This document shows, piece by piece, positions 6,435 to 8,550 of a DNA stretch of 8,550 nucleotides (positions are counted from its first letter, which is position 1; each line of letters opens with the position of its first letter). Origin of the DNA: Chlorobiaceae bacterium (GTDB lineage: Bacteria; Bacteroidota; Chlorobiia; Chlorobiales; Chlorobiaceae); contig JAAXUM010000060.1 in the NCBI GenBank assembly GCA_013336025.1, forward strand, positions 1 through 8,550. The letters run 5' to 3'. The notes under the pieces are model-generated. The model was not told the DNA's origin and ran no database searches. It saw only the letters and a program-made list of their open reading frames with translations. The position numbers and the translations under genes were made by a program.

Positions 6435-7987
6435 ATCCGCTCATTCAGGCATTACAACATCCGGAGGCCTATCCGCATGTCACGGAAAACATTCACATCG
6501 CAGAAACCCATATTTCGTGGGTCATACTTACAGGCAAGTTCGCATACAAGATAAAAAAAACCGTCGATCTTGGATTCCTTGATTTTTCAACCCTTCAGAA
6601 GCGGCAGCACTTCTGCCATGAAGAACTTCGCCTCAACAGGCGATTGTGTCCTGATCTCTACCTTGCGGTCGTTCCGATAACCCGATCAGGAGAAACCATC
6701 TCTCTTGACGGTGACGGTGAGATTGTTGAGTATGCCGTCAAAATGATACAGTTTGACCGATCACAGGAACTCGACCGTCTTCTGGCAACCAATAACCTCA
6801 CCAAAGAGCATATTAACACGATAGCCCTTCTTGTCGCCGACTTTCACCTCAACAGTGCCCAGCCTGTTCAGGATCCTGAAGCGGGTCATCCCGAGAATCT
6901 CATAAAGCCTGTTCTTGACAATTTCTCACATTTGCTTCCCGACGACGAAAACCATATGGAGGCCGTTTTGTATGCTGAAATTGAGGCATGGATAAAAAAA
7001 GAACACAGCAAACTTTATCAGGTTTTTGCCGAAAGACAAAAAAAAGGATTCATCCGCCACTGTCATGGTGATATGCATACCGGCAACATGGTGCTCTGGC
7101 GTAACGAGGTGAGCATTTTTGACTGCATTGAATTCAATCAGAATCTTTTCCGGATTGACGTGATCAGCGATATAGCCTTTTTATTCATGGATCTCGACCA
7201 TGCCGGACGGGCAGATCTGGCGTGGCAGTTTCTCAACAGTTATCTGATGGTAACAGGAGATTACCAGGGAATCAAGGTTCTTGCATTTTATGCTGTTTAC
7301 CGGGCAATGGTCAGGGCAAAAGTCACCGCAATCAGGTACAGCCAGGAGTGCGAAAAGGAGTCCAAAGCAGCAACCATTAAAGAGCATCAATCATATCTTG
7401 CTCTTGCAAAACGCTATATGACCATAAGCAAACCGCTGCTTGTTCTTGCCTCTGGTGTATCGGGAAGCGGAAAAACTACTCACTCCGCCATACTTGCATC
7501 AACAATGCACGCGCTTCACGTCCGTTCTGATATCGAAAGAAAAAGACTCTTCGGATTAAGCGCGCTTGAAAAAAGTTCAGAGAGAGCGGGCAGAAACATC
7601 TACACCCCGCAAACCAGCAGAAAAACATATCAGAAACTGCTCGACATTGCTGCACTTGCAATTGATGCTGAAGTTACTGTTTTCGTTGATGCGACGTTTC
7701 TTTACGCCAAAGATCGGGAGATGTTTCAGGATCTGGCCGAAACAAAAAAATGTCCCGTCAGAATCATTCTTTTTCAGGCTTCGAAAGAACTGCTTGCTGA
7801 GCGAGTCCGGCTGCGAAGTATGTTGTGCAATGATGCCTCGGAAGCTGATGAAAAGGTGCTCTCAGGACAAATGAAGTCGCAGGAAGCGCTCCTTCCTGAG
7901 GAGGAGCGCTTTGCACTCACGGTGAACACATCAGGAGCAGTTGACCACGAAAAAATCATAACCGCTCTTTGTTCAATCAATAAATGA
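6431..7987 (+). CDS. Fusion of aminoglycoside phosphotransferase-like kinase and P-loop (AAA_33-type) kinase
   Basis: A complete 518-residue protein with two phosphotransferase modules, the COG2187 + COG0645 architecture. Residues 1-330 form an APH/protein-kinase-like fold: TGKFAYKIKK (34-43) supplies a nucleotide-binding lysine, HGDMHTGN (212-219) is the Brenner catalytic loop with D214 as expected base, and IFDCIEFN (229-236) supplies the metal-binding aspartate D231. RIDVISDIAFLFMDLDHAGR (241-260) is the signature that follows in this family. Residues 335-518 are a P-loop domain: Walker A GVSGSGKT (342-349, K348), RSDIERKRLFGL (365-376), the Walker B-like strand VFVDATF (417-423) and an arginine-rich lid (ERVRLR, 457-462). 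The fold resembles gluconate/polynucleotide kinase-like P-loop proteins. Both active sites look intact. The physiological substrate is unknown, and the family name does not imply antibiotic resistance. The gene is monocistronic and converges on the VIT gene 25 bp downstream. Confidence 0.9.
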   Translation: MNPLIQALQHPEAYPHVTENIHIAETHISWVILTGKFAYKIKKTVDLGFLDFSTLQKRQHFCHEELRLNRRLCPDLYLAVVPITRSGETISLDGDGEIVEYAVKMIQFDRSQELDRLLATNNLTKEHINTIALLVADFHLNSAQPVQDPEAGHPENLIKPVLDNFSHLLPDDENHMEAVLYAEIEAWIKKEHSKLYQVFAERQKKGFIRHCHGDMHTGNMVLWRNEVSIFDCIEFNQNLFRIDVISDIAFLFMDLDHAGRADLAWQFLNSYLMVTGDYQGIKVLAFYAVYRAMVRAKVTAIRYSQECEKESKAATIKEHQSYLALAKRYMTISKPLLVLASGVSGSGKTTHSAILASTMHALHVRSDIERKRLFGLSALEKSSERAGRNIYTPQTSRKTYQKLLDIAALAIDAEVTVFVDATFLYAKDREMFQDLAETKKCPVRIILFQASKELLAERVRLRSMLCNDASEADEKVLSGQMKSQEALLPEEERFALTVNTSGAVDHEKIITALCSINK

Positions 7988-7993
7988 AATGTA

Positions 7994-8014
7994 AAGGCTT
8001 TGAAAAAAAGCCTT
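7994..8014. terminator. Short hairpin between convergent genes
   Basis: AAGGCTTT (7994-8001) pairs with AAAGCCTT (8007-8014) around GAAAA. It fills the 25-bp gap between the two convergent stop codons and its right arm enters the VIT stop codon (8013-8015). The stem is short and no real U tract follows on either strand, so termination here is plausible but weakly supported. Confidence 0.35.
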
Positions 8015-8550
8015 AAACATCTATTCCAAAGGCAAAACGAATGACATATCCGGCACCGAAACTCAGTGCTGCAACGGCAAAACAAAGTCCGACCATTTCA
8101 AAAAAGCGCTCTCTGAACGGAACATTCCGGGCAACGGCAATGTAAAAATTGAAAAATCCAATAATACAGATGGCTCCAAAAAACGCCAGACCGAGACATA
8201 TCAGGTAGTCGGAAAACAAGAGATAAGGCGTAATCAGCACAACAACAGTCATCAAATAGGCAAGACCTGTAAAGAGAGCCGCCTTAAACGGATTTTTTGT
8301 TCCTGATTCAGCCTTTGTTGACAAATACTCTGATGATGCCATGGAAAGAGCTGCTGCAAAACCGGTAATTGATGCCGTCAAGGCAATAAGAGTGGTGTTC
8401 TGCAGTGCAAAAGAGAGACCAGCAAGAACACCCATGAGCTCAACAAGTGCGTCATTAAGCCCAAGGACAATTGAACCGGTATACTTCAGACGGTCTTCAT
8501 CAAGCAGGGTAATGAGAGCCTGCTCATGTTCCTCTTCATCACGGATTATT
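8013..8550 (-). CDS. VIT1/CCC1-family iron/manganese transporter with ferritin-like N-terminus (partial)
   Basis: The last 178 residues of a protein whose N-terminus lies beyond the right edge. It opens with [20 protein letters not shown], whose ExxH is the final metal-ligand helix of a ferritin-like (rubrerythrin/Er) domain. The VIT domain follows: [16 protein letters not shown], the hallmark first helix of the family with its conserved LN-A, then [14 protein letters not shown] after the second helix. Hydrophobic stretches indicate five membrane segments in total. The protein ends FGIDV. VIT1/CCC1 proteins move Fe2+/Mn2+ out of the cytosol. Fusion to a ferritin-like domain is the arrangement of MbfA (membrane-bound ferritin), an iron exporter in alphaproteobacteria, so iron efflux and detoxification is the best inference. 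The reading frame is open across an internal ATG at 8435, and homology continues upstream of it, so that ATG is not the start. Confidence 0.9.
   Translation of the reverse strand, partial: IIRDEEEHEQALITLLDEDRLKYTGSIVLGLNDALVELMGVLAGLSFALQNTTLIALTASITGFAAALSMASSEYLSTKAESGTKNPFKAALFTGLAYLMTVVVLITPYLLFSDYLICLGLAFFGAICIIGFFNFYIAVARNVPFRERFFEMVGLCFAVAALSFGAGYVIRFAFGIDV

Noticed and set aside
6431..7987. An aminoglycoside resistance gene.
   Set aside because: The APH-like fold is shared with many small-molecule kinases, and this fusion family is housekeeping-like in distribution; nothing links it to resistance.
8013..8435. Treating the ATG at 8435 as the start of the VIT protein.
   Set aside because: It lies within the conserved first VIT helix, and the frame with ferritin-like ExxH homology continues to the window edge.

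Overview
The window looks like chromosomal DNA of an anaerobic bacterium, most plausibly a green sulfur bacterium (Chlorobiaceae). This is an inference from gene content: a long single-chain iron-sulfur (class I) fumarase, a ferritin-like/VIT iron protein, an APH/P-loop kinase fusion, a zinc-ribbon internalin-type LRR protein, and weak or absent Shine-Dalgarno sequences. No rRNA, tRNA, CRISPR array, insertion sequence or phage gene was seen.

Layout. Bases 1-176 (minus) hold the N-terminus of a PHP-domain protein resembling the alpha subunit of DNA polymerase III. Bases 338-2701 (minus) encode a complete family GH65 disaccharide phosphorylase/hydrolase. A divergent intergenic region follows, then a plus-strand gene (about 2916-4139) for a zinc-ribbon protein with nine exact 22-residue leucine-rich repeats, closed by a strong bidirectional hairpin (4161-4199). 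On the minus strand, 4220-4490 holds a decayed biotin-carrier domain: its biotinylation motif (EAMKT) and C-terminal half are readable, but its N-terminal half is in another frame. Upstream of it on the same strand is class I fumarate hydratase (4596-6128, or from a TTG at 6155). After a gap with a possible 18-codon leader frame comes a plus-strand APH-like/P-loop kinase fusion (6431-7987). It converges on a minus-strand VIT1/CCC1-family transporter with a ferritin-like N-terminus, cut by the window end (8013-8550).

How the genes fit together. There is no single operon; the five intact or partial genes and the remnant lie on alternating strands, mostly as single transcription units. The fumarase belongs to central carbon metabolism, in the reductive TCA cycle if the organism is a green sulfur bacterium. 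The dead biotin-carrier downstream hints that a carboxylase or decarboxylase subunit of C4-acid metabolism once sat behind it. GH65 points to storage or osmolyte disaccharide turnover, and the VIT protein to iron handling. I see no obvious new multi-gene system. The two observations most worth a second look are the biotinyl-domain remnant in what would otherwise pass as empty intergenic DNA, and the zinc-ribbon/Trp-motif/LRR protein of unknown role.
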